From: Halomonas sp. 'Soap Lake #6'
GTDB taxonomy: Bacteria; Pseudomonadota; Gammaproteobacteria; Pseudomonadales; Halomonadaceae
Direction of reading: 5' to 3'
Length of the DNA stretch: 64,000 nt
NCBI RefSeq assembly: GCF_003031405.1
Contig: NZ_CP020469.1
Location: forward strand, 2,542,001 to 2,606,000
Position 1 is the stretch's first letter. Each line of letters starts with the position of its first letter. Under the pieces are notes generated by a model. The model ran no database searches and was not told the origin of the DNA. It worked only from the letters and a program-made list of their open reading frames with translations. A program made the position numbers and the translations under genes. Positions 63,172-64,000 of this stretch are shown in pieces.

Positions 63172-63381
63172 ATATTCACCTTTGTTATTTTGCTGTGCAG
63201 TTAGTTGAGGCCCCACACCAATAGGGTGAGCGACCAAATGGTTCTGTCACAAAATACTATACAAAGCGACTATCAATCATTGGCTTCGCTCGCCATACTT
63301 CAAGACTAATAATCACCACTAAAGCCGTGCACAGTACGTTTAAAACAGCTCGGTAAAAAGGGAAAGCAGAGGGAAAACACT

Positions 63382-64000
63382 ATGCAGAACGCCGAAGCCA
63401 AAGAGCATACCCAAGGGCGACTACACGAGCTATTTGCCGAGCCTTATCGTGCATTCGAGAACGATTCGGACGAGCGGCAAATGCACATCCGTACCGCGCT
63501 ACACCTGCTGCTTGTTCGCCCAATGAGTCGAGGCCAAGTCACACTCCGCGTTATCCATGGTTGGGAGAACGGTAGCTTCGAACCCGATGATTTACAGCAT
63601 GTAGACTACGCACTACGAACCCTGGGTGATTTCCGCGCTGTCGTTAGCGATTTTGAGCAAGCGGCTCGCCAAAACTCCCCTCTGCCTGCCGACGCTACGG
63701 CGATTCTTGCAGCACCACTGGCCGACGCTATTGCCGATGCTGAAGCAGGGGGTAAAACCCTCATACCAGATATCCGCGAAACCCCAGCACACTGGCCTGA
63801 TTTTGAAGGCGGGCTAGCCCTCTATACGCTGTTTAAAATGTATCACCGCTTAGTCTACGGTGAAGACGACACGTATCGCTGCGCTCAGTGCGAGACACCT
63901 CACGGCCTGCGTGAAATCCACGAGTTTCATCTTGAAGAGGGCGAGTTCGCTCTGCTTGTTCCCTTGCGCGAACATGTGAAAGACACGCCCTCTCTGTTAG
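63382..64000 (+). CDS. Protein of unknown function (3' end beyond window)
   Basis: About 206 codons are visible from ATG 63382 (AGAGGGAAAACACT upstream); the frame is open at the window end. It has charged helices at first (LHELFAEPYRAFENDSDERQ), then a part with IHGWENGSFEPDDLQHVDYA, and later a possible metal site RCAQCETPHGLREIHEFHLE (CxxC plus His residues). I do not recognise the family. The protein continues to the right. Confidence 0.55.
   Translation, partial: MQNAEAKEHTQGRLHELFAEPYRAFENDSDERQMHIRTALHLLLVRPMSRGQVTLRVIHGWENGSFEPDDLQHVDYALRTLGDFRAVVSDFEQAARQNSPLPADATAILAAPLADAIADAEAGGKTLIPDIRETPAHWPDFEGGLALYTLFKMYHRLVYGEDDTYRCAQCETPHGLREIHEFHLEEGEFALLVPLREHVKDTPSLL

Overview
The window looks like the chromosome of a halophilic gammaproteobacterium of the Halomonadaceae (Halomonas/Vreelandella type). 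This is inferred from moderate GC content in the core genes and from the gene mix: LysR-regulated transporters, a TrpI-type regulator beside trpBA, NnrU, DUF3820, DUF1499 and several diguanylate cyclases. I have no rRNA or database search to fix the genus. No rRNA, tRNA or CRISPR array was recognised.

Left end, 1-9 kb: accessory DNA. The first 2.7 kb is strikingly AT-rich and carries two overlapping reverse transcriptase genes, both with an intact YVDD active site. Their order, overlap and N-terminal motifs match the two-RT anti-phage system DRT type 3 (Drt3a plus Drt3b); the window edge cuts the end of drt3b. Next to it are two directly repeated broken DUF427 genes. They bracket a GlxA-type regulator pseudogene, a stand-alone PD-(D/E)xK nuclease of the DUF91/NucS type and a lipoprotein hydrolase. 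A GMC oxidoreductase follows.

9-13 kb and 20-23 kb: two runs of small unrelated minus-strand genes (TfoX-like, LysE, methyltransferases, GNATs, VOC, SRPBCC, PhnA). They resemble integron-cassette cargo. One junction (about 11.83-11.94 kb) resembles a Vibrio-type attC site, and a second intergenic repeat family occurs three times in the window. No integrase gene is present.

13-28 kb: ordinary core-like genes, mostly transporter or enzyme plus divergent regulator pairs: HAD dehalogenase with MFS, ABC-F ATPase, MFS with LysR, zinc metallopeptidase, DHDPS-family lyase with AraC and LysE, LysR with SDR. A tnpB-only IS200/IS605-type element (about 28.64-29.86 kb) lies beside a truncated SDR and alters the end of a GNAT gene.

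30-44 kb: small enzymes, trpBA with a divergent TrpI-like regulator and a clear terminator, GST plus MFS, DJ-1/PfpI, and an aldo/keto reductase with a divergent LysR.

44-64 kb: an operon of a PstS-like periplasmic protein, a porin and a membrane diguanylate cyclase; then nfsA, arfB, DUF1289, a proline-racemase-family enzyme coupled to an MDR dehydrogenase, NnrU, MFS, CorA, a GAF-PAS-GGDEF cyclase and a peroxidase-related protein.

A theme across the window is short tandem repeats with 12-16 bp units. They lie inside genes (in frame) or immediately after stop codons, at about 18.56, 26.09, 26.44, 40.57, 49.02, 55.60 and 55.75 kb.
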